The notes under the pieces: model-generated
Told to the model about the DNA's origin: nothing
What the model saw: only the letters and a program-made list of their open reading frames with translations
The model's database searches: none
NCBI GenBank assembly: GCA_004552595.1
Contig: SFNX01000019.1
Location: forward strand, 1 to 64,000
Direction: 5' to 3'
DNA from: Lachnospiraceae bacterium
Lineage (GTDB): Bacteria; Bacillota; Clostridia; Lachnospirales; Lachnospiraceae
DNA: 64,000 nucleotides
Made by a program: the position numbers and the translations under genes
In this document: in pieces, positions 42,604-51,324 of the stretch
How the letters are laid out: every line of letters begins with the position of its first letter
How positions within the stretch are numbered: the first letter of the stretch is position 1

Positions 42604-43731
42604 TTGATTACTGCAAGTTCAATAAACAACAAGATTTTAGTGTCAATCAACGATAATGCACATTCAAGTTATCGACTTGAAAGACATTCATACAATGATG
42701 ATACATATCTTGTTTGGACGGCTAACGGTTTTTGCACTCCTGATGAAGAGAATCCGGCAATCGCCGTAAACGGTGATATTGTCGATTCAAACGCACAATC
42801 AAATACACTTTACGCATACCGCTATGTAGATTTTGAAGCGGAAAATCCACAGGACACAGATTATATTTATTCAAACTGGGTAAGAAACGGCGGCGACGGT
42901 GCTATAGGTTACACTTTCGGCAATTATAAAGTACCTGCCGGACAGTGGGGAAACATCGTAACGCCTGATGATTTGAGATTTACTTACCTTTGGGGTACTG
43001 ATTTTAAGGCTACAAACGGACAGAGTTATACTGACGAACAGATTCAGTATTTCATTGATTCAGCGGTCGCAGAATTGGAGCGGCAGCTTGATATTACGAT
43101 TAAGAAAAAGAAAATCAGATACAATGCAGCAGAAAGAAATCTTGCTAAAGGTACTGATTACGATATAGACGAAGCGGTTTACGACTTCAAGTTTTCGCGT
43201 ATTTCACGATATGGATATATCAAAACACGCCGCAAACCGATTATTAAACTTCACAAACTTTCATTGCTTACTCGTTGGCAGGGTGTAAAAGACCTTACAC
43301 AGACTACCATTATTGATAAAACAAAAGGTGTTCTTAAACTTATGGAACGCCCTATAAGACCTTCCGAAACTTCAAGCGGTATTCAGACCGCTATAGGCGT
43401 TTACGGAAATCAAACATTATCCGCACAGTTATTCTATGCGATTGATTATGACGCAGGTTATGAAACATCGGACGACGTACCACAGGATTTAAGAGAAGTT
43501 ATTGCTAAACAGGCTGCAATAAGTCTTTTGAATATTGTCGGCGACGGCTTGATGTCGGGATTCTCTTCAAGTTCATTAAGCATGGACGGACTTTCAGAAT
43601 CATTCAGTTCTACACAGTCGGCTACAAGTGCCTATTTTGGTGCGCGTATCGCCGTGTATAAAGACGACATCAAAGAGTACATAAAAGCAAACAAAAATAA
43701 GTTTGCAAATATGGCAATCGGCGCAATTTAA
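42604..43731 (+). CDS. Head-tail connector (adaptor) protein
   Basis: 375 aa with a TTG start 8 nt after AGGAG. A beta-rich N-terminal domain (1-130) precedes an adaptor-like part: IQYFIDSAVAELERQLDI, IIKLHKLSLLTRWQGVKDL, YAIDYDAGYETSDDVPQDLR, EVIAKQAAISLLNIVGDGLM. The last segment (VPQDLREVIAKQAA) is the usual gp6/gp15-type helix. It would sit below the portal. Confidence 0.75.
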   Translation: MITASSINNKILVSINDNAHSSYRLERHSYNDDTYLVWTANGFCTPDEENPAIAVNGDIVDSNAQSNTLYAYRYVDFEAENPQDTDYIYSNWVRNGGDGAIGYTFGNYKVPAGQWGNIVTPDDLRFTYLWGTDFKATNGQSYTDEQIQYFIDSAVAELERQLDITIKKKKIRYNAAERNLAKGTDYDIDEAVYDFKFSRISRYGYIKTRRKPIIKLHKLSLLTRWQGVKDLTQTTIIDKTKGVLKLMERPIRPSETSSGIQTAIGVYGNQTLSAQLFYAIDYDAGYETSDDVPQDLREVIAKQAAISLLNIVGDGLMSGFSSSSLSMDGLSESFSSTQSATSAYFGARIAVYKDDIKEYIKANKNKFANMAIGAI

Positions 43732-43772
43732 CATAGTGAAAAATTACCTAAAGGGTAATTAAGGGGGAATAT

Positions 43773-43973
43773 ATGTTTGAAAAGATTAAGGCATTTTTCG
43801 CAAGCAAGACTGTAAAAATCGTTGCTTGGGTTGTACTTGCACTTGATGTAACCGCTTTAATTATTGGCGGTGCAACAACAGTTGAAATCACTGACGGTAT
43901 CGCACTCATAGCCGGAGTTATCGCTGCCGTTTCACTGGTTATCGCTTTTATCGCAGAGCGAATCAAAAAGTAA
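43773..43973 (+). CDS. Holin-like small membrane protein
   Basis: 66 aa, two TM helices (IVAWVVLALDVTALIIGG and GIALIAGVIAAVSLVIAFIA) with basic ends (FEKIKAFFASK, ERIKK), the standard shape of class II holins. Followed at once by a terminator and the lipase gene, so a lysis cassette is likely. Toxicity or timing cannot be judged from sequence. Confidence 0.7.
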   Translation: MFEKIKAFFASKTVKIVAWVVLALDVTALIIGGATTVEITDGIALIAGVIAAVSLVIAFIAERIKK

Positions 43974-43998
43974 CTCTTACCGTATCGCGTTACTTTTT
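43965..43998 (+). terminator. Terminator hairpin at the holin stop
   Basis: AAAAAGTAAC (43965-43974)/GTTACTTTTT (43989-43998), a perfect 10-bp stem whose 5' arm contains the holin stop codon. Confidence 0.65.
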
Positions 43999-44000
43999 GG

Positions 44001-44072
44001 GGGTGTTGTCGGTGCTTTTTTTTCTCCTTTTCAAAGAAATTTTCACGCCGGCAACGCCCTTTTTTTCTTTTT
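44001..44072 (+). promoter_or_regulatory. Terminator-like leader hairpin before the lipase gene
   Basis: GGGTGTTGTCGG (44001-44012)/CCGGCAACGCCC (44048-44059), 12 bp including two G-U pairs, then T6-C-T6. It is 15 nt upstream of the lipase ribosome binding site (GAGAGGG). No separate promoter is obvious, so the hairpin may set lipase expression relative to the capsid transcript. Confidence 0.55.
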
Positions 44073-44098
44073 TAATAAATGTAAATGAGAGGGCAACA

Positions 44099-44728
44099 AT
44101 GAAACCGTGGGAACTTTACAACTATCAGAAAGACATTGATTACAGGACTAACACTTTTGACTACGATTGGCGCGTAAAAGTTGATAACGACGAAAGAACA
44201 ATCTATGTATTTTCGCAGTTTTCAACAAGCGTTATCGACTGGATTGTGAACTTCTTATTTTTCATGATTCCACAGGTTAGACAGTGGTATGTATATTTCG
44301 CTTGCTTGGGTTGGCAGACTACTTTTAATTCCTGCAAAGGCTTGTTTATGAATGAGGTTTTAATGGCTATGAATACCTTCCCGGACTATAAGGTAGTTGT
44401 TTGCGGTCATTCATACGGCGGCGCAGGTTCAGTATTGGCAGGAATTGAAATCTTTTTCCAGTCGGGAAGAAAGCCGGATTTAGTTACTTTCGGCGCGCCT
44501 AAACCGCTAGTATTTTTCATTACAAAACTTATTTCACGGCTTTTCTTTGGCAAGGTTATGCAGTACGCGCACTGGTGCGACATTGTTACTTATATGCCGC
44601 CTTTACTGGGATATTGGAATGTGAAAGTTATCCGGCTTGGTAAGTTCAGTTTTAAGGGCTTATTCAATCCGCAGAAATACCATTGTATTTATGGCGATGA
44701 ATCGCTTTATGAAAATATAAAGGAGTGA
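44099..44728 (+). CDS. Class 3 lipase-like alpha/beta hydrolase
   Basis: 209 aa. The nucleophile elbow is VVVCGHSYGGAGS (GxSxG), with a probable acid in CDIVTYMPP and a His in KYHCIYGDE, giving a full Ser-Asp-His triad. DERTIYVFSQFSTSVIDW supplies the oxyanion-side strand. It has hydrophobic stretches (IVNFLFFMIP, FFITKLISRLFF) but no signal peptide. Beside the holin it may act on membrane lipids at lysis, comparable in concept to LysB of mycobacteriophages; a virion role is also possible. Confidence 0.8.
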   Translation: MKPWELYNYQKDIDYRTNTFDYDWRVKVDNDERTIYVFSQFSTSVIDWIVNFLFFMIPQVRQWYVYFACLGWQTTFNSCKGLFMNEVLMAMNTFPDYKVVVCGHSYGGAGSVLAGIEIFFQSGRKPDLVTFGAPKPLVFFITKLISRLFFGKVMQYAHWCDIVTYMPPLLGYWNVKVIRLGKFSFKGLFNPQKYHCIYGDESLYENIKE

Positions 44729-44735
44729 AAAAACT

Positions 44736-44945
44736 ATGAAACTGTATGTAGAGCGCATGATTAAGGAACGCGACGACCTGAAAGGAAGAATCAAGAAGGC
44801 TAAAGCTGCACTTGAAAACAATCCTTTCGACATGACAGAGACCGGGAAAGAACTTCTGACGGAGCAGGTAAAATCAATGGAAAGTTACCTTGCTATCCTG
44901 AATCAGAGAATTGAGTATGAATCCGGCGGCGAAATCAGAGCATAG
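44736..44945 (+). CDS. Coiled-coil protein, 69 aa
   Basis: A helical hairpin: YVERMIKERDDLKGRIKKAK then LLTEQVKSMESYLAILNQRI. Layout as in the short crAss001_48-type phage proteins of unknown function. Eight bases after the lipase stop; a spanin-like role lacks the needed signal or TM segment. Confidence 0.55.
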   Translation: MKLYVERMIKERDDLKGRIKKAKAALENNPFDMTETGKELLTEQVKSMESYLAILNQRIEYESGGEIRA

Positions 44946-44990
44946 GCAGATAATTTTTCTGTTTATATAAATTTTTAAGGGGGTGTTATT

Positions 44991-45194
44991 ATGGCACTGG
45001 AAAAACTTAAAAGAGGCTGCCCTTATGGGAAAGAAATTGCCGAAGAAATCGAAAAAGGCGGAAACGCAGGTATTGAAACAAGACTTGCAGCACTTGAAAC
45101 AATGTTTGCGGCAGTTCTTGCAGCTAAAGACACAGACAACGGAAAAACTTTGCAGATTGATTCAAACGGCAAGGTTGCACTCGTTACTGTTTAA
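44991..45194 (+). CDS. Hypothetical structural protein, 67 aa
   Basis: Starts LEKLKRGCPYGKEIAEEIEK, then a helix ETRLAALETMFAAVLAAK and a beta end. GGGGGTG precedes the ATG. Such small helix-plus-strand proteins often bind the head or neck. Unrecognised. Confidence 0.5.
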   Translation: MALEKLKRGCPYGKEIAEEIEKGGNAGIETRLAALETMFAAVLAAKDTDNGKTLQIDSNGKVALVTV

Positions 45195-45272
45195 TTCTCC
45201 TGATGTTCGGGCAGGAAACGGAAAACGCCAGGACATAACAGGCAGATACGGCGTAGTGTAAAGAGGTAAACA

Positions 45273-46457
45273 ATGGGTCAAGGACTTGGAAAAAATAGCC
45301 CGGTTCAGCTTGAACTTGGTAAAGAAAATTATGAGGCACTCATTCAAAGACACGGACAGTGGGTAAGGTGGCGCGTTGCTACAAAATGCCCTTGTGTCAA
45401 AGAAAACTCTATGCAGCCGGATATTCATTGTAAAAAATGCGGCGGACTTGGTGTTATTTTTGGTTATCAGAAAAAAGCGGTAGTCTCTCAAACTGTAATG
45501 ATTCGCGACAGTTCGGGAATGATTGAACTTGACGCGGAGTTTGTAGATTGCCCATTGACAAAATGTTATGACAATTCCGGCAGAGTATATGAAAACGCTA
45601 CAAAGGCAGGTTCTTTTGTAATGCTTAACACGCCTTTATTGCCGGTAAAAGGCGTTTATGTTACCGCCGTTATGGAGCAGGATATTTTACAGACCGTTGA
45701 AACTACAACGGCAGTAAGCGTTGGTAGCGGATATTACAGGGTAATGGGCTTGCGTAGTTCAAGAATGAAGACAGAAGGTTTATTCCATACTGCGCCGGGC
45801 GACATTGAAAGCGTTGAAGAAGTAAAAGACATTGACGGCAATACTTATGAAATCGGCGAAATAAGACAGGATTGTATTTTTGTAAATCCGCGTGAAGTTG
45901 AAGACGAAGAGACCGGCGAAATAACAGAAATTGAGCCGCCGGAAACACTTTATATAAAGAATGTGCAGTATATACCGCCGTTTACTTTTGTTATCCTGAA
46001 TCAGAATCTTAATAAATCTGATGCGCAGATAATGCAGGAAAACAACGGCGACGGCGTTCTTACATTCCCATACGCTTATGATGTTGCGCTTGATGATGTC
46101 ATAACGGTATTGAGCGGAACTTACACACAAAAAAGCGTAGTAAGCAAAAAAGACGCGGACTATGATGTTATTCCGGCTTATTTTGTTGATGAAATTGTAA
46201 GCTGCATAGGCAAAGACCGGGAATATGTGCAGGGTACAGATTTTATTTTGTGCGGCGCGAACTATCTTAAATGGCTTTGCGATGATTGCCCGGAAGACGG
46301 CGAAGGTTATTCTTTGACTTATAAGGTATTCCCGACATACAAGGTAGTTAAGTCGATTCCACAGATTAGAACGAGTGAAAATCAGCGTATGCCGAAAAAA
46401 GCCGTTATTAAACTTTACGATACATACGGCGAAAAACGAGGGGTAAACAAGAAATGA
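45273..46457 (+). CDS. Virion structural protein with zinc-binding loop, 394 aa
   Basis: N-terminal zinc-ribbon-like site CPCVKENSMQPDIHCKKCGG, then beta-rich domains (KKAVVSQTVMIRDSSGMIEL, YIKNVQYIPPFTFVILNQN, LKWLCDDCPEDGEGYSLTYK). Probably a head-closure or neck component given the position between connector/lysis genes and tail-completion genes. It overlaps the next gene by 4 nt. Confidence 0.55.
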   Translation: MGQGLGKNSPVQLELGKENYEALIQRHGQWVRWRVATKCPCVKENSMQPDIHCKKCGGLGVIFGYQKKAVVSQTVMIRDSSGMIELDAEFVDCPLTKCYDNSGRVYENATKAGSFVMLNTPLLPVKGVYVTAVMEQDILQTVETTTAVSVGSGYYRVMGLRSSRMKTEGLFHTAPGDIESVEEVKDIDGNTYEIGEIRQDCIFVNPREVEDEETGEITEIEPPETLYIKNVQYIPPFTFVILNQNLNKSDAQIMQENNGDGVLTFPYAYDVALDDVITVLSGTYTQKSVVSKKDADYDVIPAYFVDEIVSCIGKDREYVQGTDFILCGANYLKWLCDDCPEDGEGYSLTYKVFPTYKVVKSIPQIRTSENQRMPKKAVIKLYDTYGEKRGVNKK

Positions 46458-47044
46458 CAAGTTATGTAATGTGCAATAAAAAGAACCTTGGTATAAAGAA
46501 ATCTGATATAGAATGTCTCAAAAAGTCGGTAGAAGACCGAAAACTTGAATACTTCAAAAACGAACTTCTTAAAATACTGGATAAGAAGGAAAAAGAAGAG
46601 AGCGGCGAAGAAGTAAGCAAGGCTTTTATTGTGCAGGAACTTTACAAGAGCATGACAGACCCTTTATATATGGCAAAGGGCGGTAAAGTCGGCGTTGTCG
46701 GTGAGATTCGTACATGGAACGGCAAGAAATACAAGAAAATGCCTAATAAAAAGTGGGTAAGAATCTATGACACTCACGATAAACATACTGAACTATCTAT
46801 TGCCCGGCTTAAAGGTAAAGTAAGAAAAGCACAGAGCGTAGACGAACTTTTTGAAATCGTGATGAATAATACTCACAGATTTTCTGATGAAAACGGAAAA
46901 CCGCTTGATATTGTACTGGAACTTAAAAAAGAAGTGGACGCAAAGAAAAAAGCACTTAACGCCGGTAACCCTTCTACAAAAGAACAGATTAAGAAGGAAC
47001 AGAAGAACTTACAGAAAAACAAAAAGAGAATCTTGAAAAGATAA
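46454..47044 (+). CDS. Polyvalent protein, N-terminal half (upstream of a frameshift)
   Basis: 196 aa. It carries the same unit as the 31.7-kb protein: GGKVGVVGEIRTWNGKKYKK followed by SVDELFEIVMNNTHRFSDEN. It ends prematurely after a Lys/Gln-rich stretch. The frame one base back continues with LTEKQKENLEKINDILNKN and a nuclease domain, so the intact product is probably one about 380-aa protein made by -1 frameshifting, or the gene is broken. Confidence 0.7.
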   Translation: MTSYVMCNKKNLGIKKSDIECLKKSVEDRKLEYFKNELLKILDKKEKEESGEEVSKAFIVQELYKSMTDPLYMAKGGKVGVVGEIRTWNGKKYKKMPNKKWVRIYDTHDKHTELSIARLKGKVRKAQSVDELFEIVMNNTHRFSDENGKPLDIVLELKKEVDAKKKALNAGNPSTKEQIKKEQKNLQKNKKRILKR

Positions 47045-47598
47045 ATGATATTCTTAATAAGAATGTTGAAACATTTCCAGTCGGAGAGTTTTCGGAAGAG
47101 AACTTCAAGAAGTTGTTTGAGAATGGTATTGATTCACCTATTGAACATATTAAAATCGGCGAAAATCAGTATCAGAAACTTATTGAAAAGAATAGGCAGG
47201 ATTTAATAGCAGCTATGGCAGATGTTATGAAGAATCCGGCTTTAATAATGAAAACAGATTCAGGCGCGAAGGTGTACGCAAAAACTTATGAAAGAAAAAA
47301 TCATAAGAAAACTGTTATTAGTGTTATTGTCGATAAAGGAAAATTGCATATTTCCATTTCAACACATATTGAAAAGAATAAGCAGCTTGCAAAAAAAATG
47401 GATTCAATTCTTTTTGATAGAACTGAATCCGTTCACGGCGATAACGCCTCACAGGAGAAAACTCCTGACAATTCAAATATAGCGCAGGATTACACCGTTG
47501 TCAATAAAAAAGATAAAGAAAATCCGGCGGTTAAAAAGTCTTTCGCTTCAATCGTGAATGAGTTGAAGAAGTCATATTTTGATAACATAGGCGCGTAA
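46993..47598 (+). pseudogene. BECR/RelE-like nuclease half, reached by -1 frameshift
   Basis: Open from 46993, no good start codon or ribosome binding site. Contents: ENLEKINDILNKNVETFPVG, then a domain HIKIGENQYQKLIEKNRQDL, KNPALIMKTDSGAKVYAKTY, TVISVIVDKGKLHISISTHI. That is the layout of phage Barnase-EndoU-ColicinE5-RelE-like (PBECR) RNases of polyvalent proteins. The end, AVKKSFASIVNELKKSYFDN, carries the VxKS motif. Marked pseudogene only because a frameshift is needed; it may be functional. Confidence 0.55.
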
Positions 47599-48414
47599 AT
47601 GATTAGAGTTAGCGTTGATTTGAATGATGATTTAATTTCTCAATTAAAAGAAAACCTTGCAGGGCTTTCAGGCGGAACAGGTGCAAAGGTTATGCCGGGA
47701 ACTTCACGCGCCTTTAATATGGCTGCAAAGTTGATTCAAAAATCATGGCAAAACTGGGCTATGGGCGGTAGTTTAATCGGCGCGGCGGATATTAAGAATC
47801 CTAATTCCCGGCTTGCTTCCAGTATTCATATCAGAAAAATAAATGATTTTGACATGAGTATTGAGACCGATTCACGCTATATGGAGCGGATTCAAAACGG
47901 AAGTCCTGAATTTGACATGAAGACTAAATATCCATACGGAAATAAAAGCCGCGTTACACAGAGCGGCAAAAACAAGGGCGTACCTTATTTGATTATTCCT
48001 TTCCGTTGGGGTACACCGAACAAAGACGGCAGCGCAAGGGCTCATTTTGGTAATACAATTCCTTTGGAAGTCTACAAAATATTACAGTCTCGGAAGTTCA
48101 GGAAGTCGGAAACAACGGAAAACACACACCCGGAAGCGAACTTTAAGGGCGAAAACATAGAACGCGCAGAGTATGACTGGGGCGATAGAATAAAAGACGA
48201 GGACGCAGGAAACGCTAACGGTATGGTAAAAATGCGCAGCAATACCGGCAGCACTTATTTTACATTCCGCGTTATTTCGGCAAAGTCTCCTGAAAGCGCA
48301 TGGGTAAGAAAAGAAGTTCCTGCAAACGATGTTGTAAGCGCAGTTGAAAAGACTACAAGACAGAATGTTGAGGACATCTTAGAGGCAGGGCTTGAACAGG
48401 ACTTGGGTATATAG
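47599..48414 (+). CDS. Tail-completion / virion morphogenesis protein
   Basis: 271 aa. SRAFNMAAKLIQKSWQNWAM, NPNSRLASSIHIRKINDF and MERIQNGSPEFDMKTKYPYG match the general layout of gp10/Mu gpG-type tail-completion proteins. It lies last in the capsid transcript. One reading alternative is a baseplate-chaperone, less likely by order. Confidence 0.6.
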   Translation: MIRVSVDLNDDLISQLKENLAGLSGGTGAKVMPGTSRAFNMAAKLIQKSWQNWAMGGSLIGAADIKNPNSRLASSIHIRKINDFDMSIETDSRYMERIQNGSPEFDMKTKYPYGNKSRVTQSGKNKGVPYLIIPFRWGTPNKDGSARAHFGNTIPLEVYKILQSRKFRKSETTENTHPEANFKGENIERAEYDWGDRIKDEDAGNANGMVKMRSNTGSTYFTFRVISAKSPESAWVRKEVPANDVVSAVEKTTRQNVEDILEAGLEQDLGI

Positions 48415-48422
48415 TTGTTACA

Positions 48423-48451
48423 TTGACAACAGAGGGTTTTACAAGTATTCT
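48423..48451 (+). promoter_or_regulatory. Tail-module promoter
   Basis: TTGACA (48423-48428) and TATTCT (48446-48451), 17-bp spacer containing GAGGGTTTT, also found in the baseplate promoter. Confidence 0.7.
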
Positions 48452-48495
48452 ATAAGGGAATAATATTATTTTGAGATAATTATTTTGTCATATCG

Positions 48496-48556
48496 TTTGC
48501 ACTTACAGAAAGGCAGCGTAGACGCGGAAAGACCGTGTTTTGCGTTGTCTTTTTTT
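48496..48556 (+). promoter_or_regulatory. Late leader B: conserved box plus terminator-like hairpin
   Basis: TTTGCACT (48496-48503), then AGAAAGGCAG. AAAGGCAGC (48509-48517) pairs with GTTGTCTTT (48544-48552, G-U pairs included) and runs into T8. The next gene's ribosome binding site (GAGGTG) follows 12 nt later. Confidence 0.65.
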
Positions 48557-48582
48557 TATTTCATTCGAGGTGCGGACGAAAA

Positions 48583-49350
48583 ATGTTGTGTTATTTAAAC
48601 CGTGGAATAATCTTAGAACAGGCTTTAGTTGCGCTTGTGCGAGAATATTTTGACACGCTGCATTTGGATAATAAATATAAAAACTTCCACATATCAGTAA
48701 CGACCGAACACCCATTTGCGGAGTTATATCTGAATGAAGGACAAAACGCGAGCGATTCATTTCCTTGTGTCGTAATCACTACGCAGGAAGACCGCAAACC
48801 GTATGAGTTTGACGAACTGGCTATTACACAGACCGACGGTATAGGAATTACTGAAAGCGACCTTGAAGCAATCACCAAAACGACAGAAACATACATCAAT
48901 AAAAAAGGCGTTCAGAAAACAAGAGAGATTCCGGGGCTTTGTACGGTAGTTGATGATAACACACTGGACGCGATTAAGATGACAATCAAAAAACAGAATT
49001 ATTGTTACGGTTATTCAATGAGAATCCGCCGGAAAGATACTTTAGGCTTTGAGGTATGGGCGGAAAATGTGCAGCTTAAAAACGAGATATACGAGCAGTT
49101 ACGTTTATTCATTACAGGTAATCTTTCACATCTTTTGGAAGAAAAATACAGTTTTTTTGATATTGCGATATTTGACAATACGATTGTAGGACACAGAAGC
49201 AACAATTACAACTTTGATTTTGATGTCGCATTGAGCGGCGCGCACATTTCGCTTGATGTGAATTATTGCGTCGAGCAAATTGTGCTAAACACAGAACTTA
49301 CAGATGTAAGCAAAGAAATAATCACGGAGGTAATCAATTATGGCAAGTAA
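48583..49350 (+). CDS. Tail-module structural protein, 255 aa
   Basis: First gene of the tail transcript. NRGIILEQALVALVREYFDT opens a tail-terminator-like fold; later TQEDRKPYEFDELAITQTDG and NLSHLLEEKYSFFDIAIFDN. In contractile phages the gene before the sheath is often the tail terminator or a neck protein. Function inferred from place only. It overlaps the next gene by 11 nt. Confidence 0.55.
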   Translation: MLCYLNRGIILEQALVALVREYFDTLHLDNKYKNFHISVTTEHPFAELYLNEGQNASDSFPCVVITTQEDRKPYEFDELAITQTDGIGITESDLEAITKTTETYINKKGVQKTREIPGLCTVVDDNTLDAIKMTIKKQNYCYGYSMRIRRKDTLGFEVWAENVQLKNEIYEQLRLFITGNLSHLLEEKYSFFDIAIFDNTIVGHRSNNYNFDFDVALSGAHISLDVNYCVEQIVLNTELTDVSKEIITEVINYGK

Positions 49351-49594
49351 AAACACTTTGTCGGAATCCGTAGAAGAAGTTGCAGAGGAAGTTACTTCTG
49401 TATCTACATCTACGGCAACGGTAGCCGCTGCAACTCCTAAAAGAATGGGCGTTGTACGGTATTGTCAGGTTCGTGAACTTTCGCGCAGTTGGACGGCAGT
49501 AATGAAAAACCGTTACAAGAGCGAGGTTCACACTTTGGAAGAGTGGGACGAACTTTACGAATGGGTTCGTAACCGCAAAGTTGGGTCAATTTAA
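49340..49594 (+). CDS. Hypothetical tail-module protein, 84 aa
   Basis: A Ser/Thr/Val/Glu-rich N-terminus (SESVEEVAEEVTSVSTSTAT) and a basic C-terminus (RELSRSWTAVMKNRYKSEVH). CGGAGG lies 9 nt before the ATG. Directly precedes the sheath gene. Unrecognised. Confidence 0.55.
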   Translation: MASKNTLSESVEEVAEEVTSVSTSTATVAAATPKRMGVVRYCQVRELSRSWTAVMKNRYKSEVHTLEEWDELYEWVRNRKVGSI

Positions 49595-49606
49595 GGGGGT
49601 TGAAAT

Positions 49607-51313
49607 ATGGGCGTTTCAGCAGCAAAATTCAACAGTGCCGGACAGTCTTCAAGTCATTACATTCCGGGAACATACTCTCGTCGTAATACAGTAGGCGCAG
49701 GTACAGGCGTTTCCAGTGGAAACCTTTGTATCATCGGTACATCAATGGGCGGAAAACCTTTGACACTTCACGCCGTATCGGACAAGGCAGAGGCTAAAGA
49801 CCTTCTTGTAAGCGGTACACTTCTTGAAGCAGTCGCACAGGCTTTCAATGGCTCAAATACCTATGTTCCGCAGCAGGTTTTCTGTATGCGTGTAAATGCA
49901 GGTACACAGTCTAGCCGTACTCTCAAAAACGGCAGTACATCAGTTCTTACTTTGAAAAGTGCCGATTATGGCGCACACATGAATCAGTTGAAAATGTGGC
50001 TTAAAGCAGGAACTACAGGAAAAAAGGTTCTTGTAAACTACAAGGGCAGTGAAGTTGAAATCGACAACATCACAAAAAAATCATTCTCAATTCTTTACTT
50101 GGGTGAAGGTAAAAGCGCAGTTTGTACAATCAATGCTACAGGCTTGACACTTACTACAGATGCTACCGCAGACAATCTTTCTATCACTTGGGAAGAGTGC
50201 GAAACTCTTGAAGAACTGGTAGCAAAAATCAATGATTCAGGCGTTTATAGCGCAACACTGATTGATACCACACCAAACACACCAACAAAGCAGCTTGACC
50301 ATGTATCAAGCGTAAGTGTTCTTGACGCCGCTGCAACTTTCAACAGTGATTTACAGGCACTTATCGAAGCACTGGAAAGCGTTCAGTACATCGGAGAGGG
50401 CAATGTTACTCTTACAGATACTAGCCGCCTTATCCCGGACAACGACGAAGGATATGAGTATTTTTCCGGCGCAAGCGCAGGTACGGCTACAACATCGGAT
50501 TGGGAAACCGCAATCAATCTTCTTGAAAAAGAAGATATTCAGATTATCGCGACACCTGAAACCGATAGCGACATTTGCTCACTTATCGTAGACCATTGTG
50601 TAAGTATGTCTACTGTAAGCAAGAAAAAAGAGCGTACTTGTTGGATTGGTACTGCAAAAGGTACAAGCATTGATAACGCTATTACACAGGCTAAAACCTA
50701 CAATAGCGAACTTGTATCACTTGTTTGTACAAGTGCAGTCGCAAACAATCCGCTCACAGGTGCAAGTGAAGAAATCGCTCCTGCACTTTTGGCTTGTAAA
50801 TGCGCAGGTATTGAAAGCGCAATCGGCGTTTCTAATCCACTCACAAACAAGACAATCAAGGTTAGTTCTTTTGGTACAAAGTACAAAGAGAGCGAGCTTA
50901 ACAAAATGATTGCCGGCGGCGTTGTAACATTCGGCGAGAATGACGACGGCGAACTTGTTTGTATTCGTTGTATCACAACTTATCAGGGTGATTCTCTTAT
51001 CCTGAACGAGCGTTCTATGATTCGTTCCGTTCTTTACATGGACAGAGACTTGCGCAAAGCATTTAATCGCCGCATTGGTACAAACGACGAGCCTTCTGAA
51101 AGTTCAATCATTCAGACTTTGGAAAACAAGTCTAAGGAATGGTATGCGGATTCTCTTATCACAAAGAATGGCGCAAACCTTTACGAAAATGCAAAAGTAC
51201 GCTTTGACGGCGACAAGATTTATCTGACATTTGACAGATATATCCGCGCTCCAAACAACTTTGTATTTATTACCGCAACAAACAAGGTCTACAGTTCGAC
51301 CGTAGAAGTGTAA
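49607..51313 (+). CDS. Contractile tail sheath protein
   Basis: 568 aa, subunit of the contracting sheath. Landmarks: IPGTYSRRNTVGAGTGVSSG, NLCIIGTSMGGKPLTLHAVS, LVSGTLLEAVAQAFNG, DWETAINLLEKEDIQIIATP, and the C-terminal handle region RSMIRSVLYMDRDLRKAF-like with NNFVFITATNKVYSSTVEV at the end, which donates strands to neighbours. This protein, with the tube and gpJ-like protein, defines the phage as a myovirus. Confidence 0.88.
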   Translation: MGVSAAKFNSAGQSSSHYIPGTYSRRNTVGAGTGVSSGNLCIIGTSMGGKPLTLHAVSDKAEAKDLLVSGTLLEAVAQAFNGSNTYVPQQVFCMRVNAGTQSSRTLKNGSTSVLTLKSADYGAHMNQLKMWLKAGTTGKKVLVNYKGSEVEIDNITKKSFSILYLGEGKSAVCTINATGLTLTTDATADNLSITWEECETLEELVAKINDSGVYSATLIDTTPNTPTKQLDHVSSVSVLDAAATFNSDLQALIEALESVQYIGEGNVTLTDTSRLIPDNDEGYEYFSGASAGTATTSDWETAINLLEKEDIQIIATPETDSDICSLIVDHCVSMSTVSKKKERTCWIGTAKGTSIDNAITQAKTYNSELVSLVCTSAVANNPLTGASEEIAPALLACKCAGIESAIGVSNPLTNKTIKVSSFGTKYKESELNKMIAGGVVTFGENDDGELVCIRCITTYQGDSLILNERSMIRSVLYMDRDLRKAFNRRIGTNDEPSESSIIQTLENKSKEWYADSLITKNGANLYENAKVRFDGDKIYLTFDRYIRAPNNFVFITATNKVYSSTVEV

Positions 51314-51324
51314 GGGGGTAAAAT

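Noticed and set aside
44983..45261. A 92-codon frame overlapping the 67-aa gene at 44991
   Set aside because: It starts before the shared ribosome binding site and is a frame-shifted shadow rich in Lys/Gln/Leu; the 44991 frame has the better start and composition.
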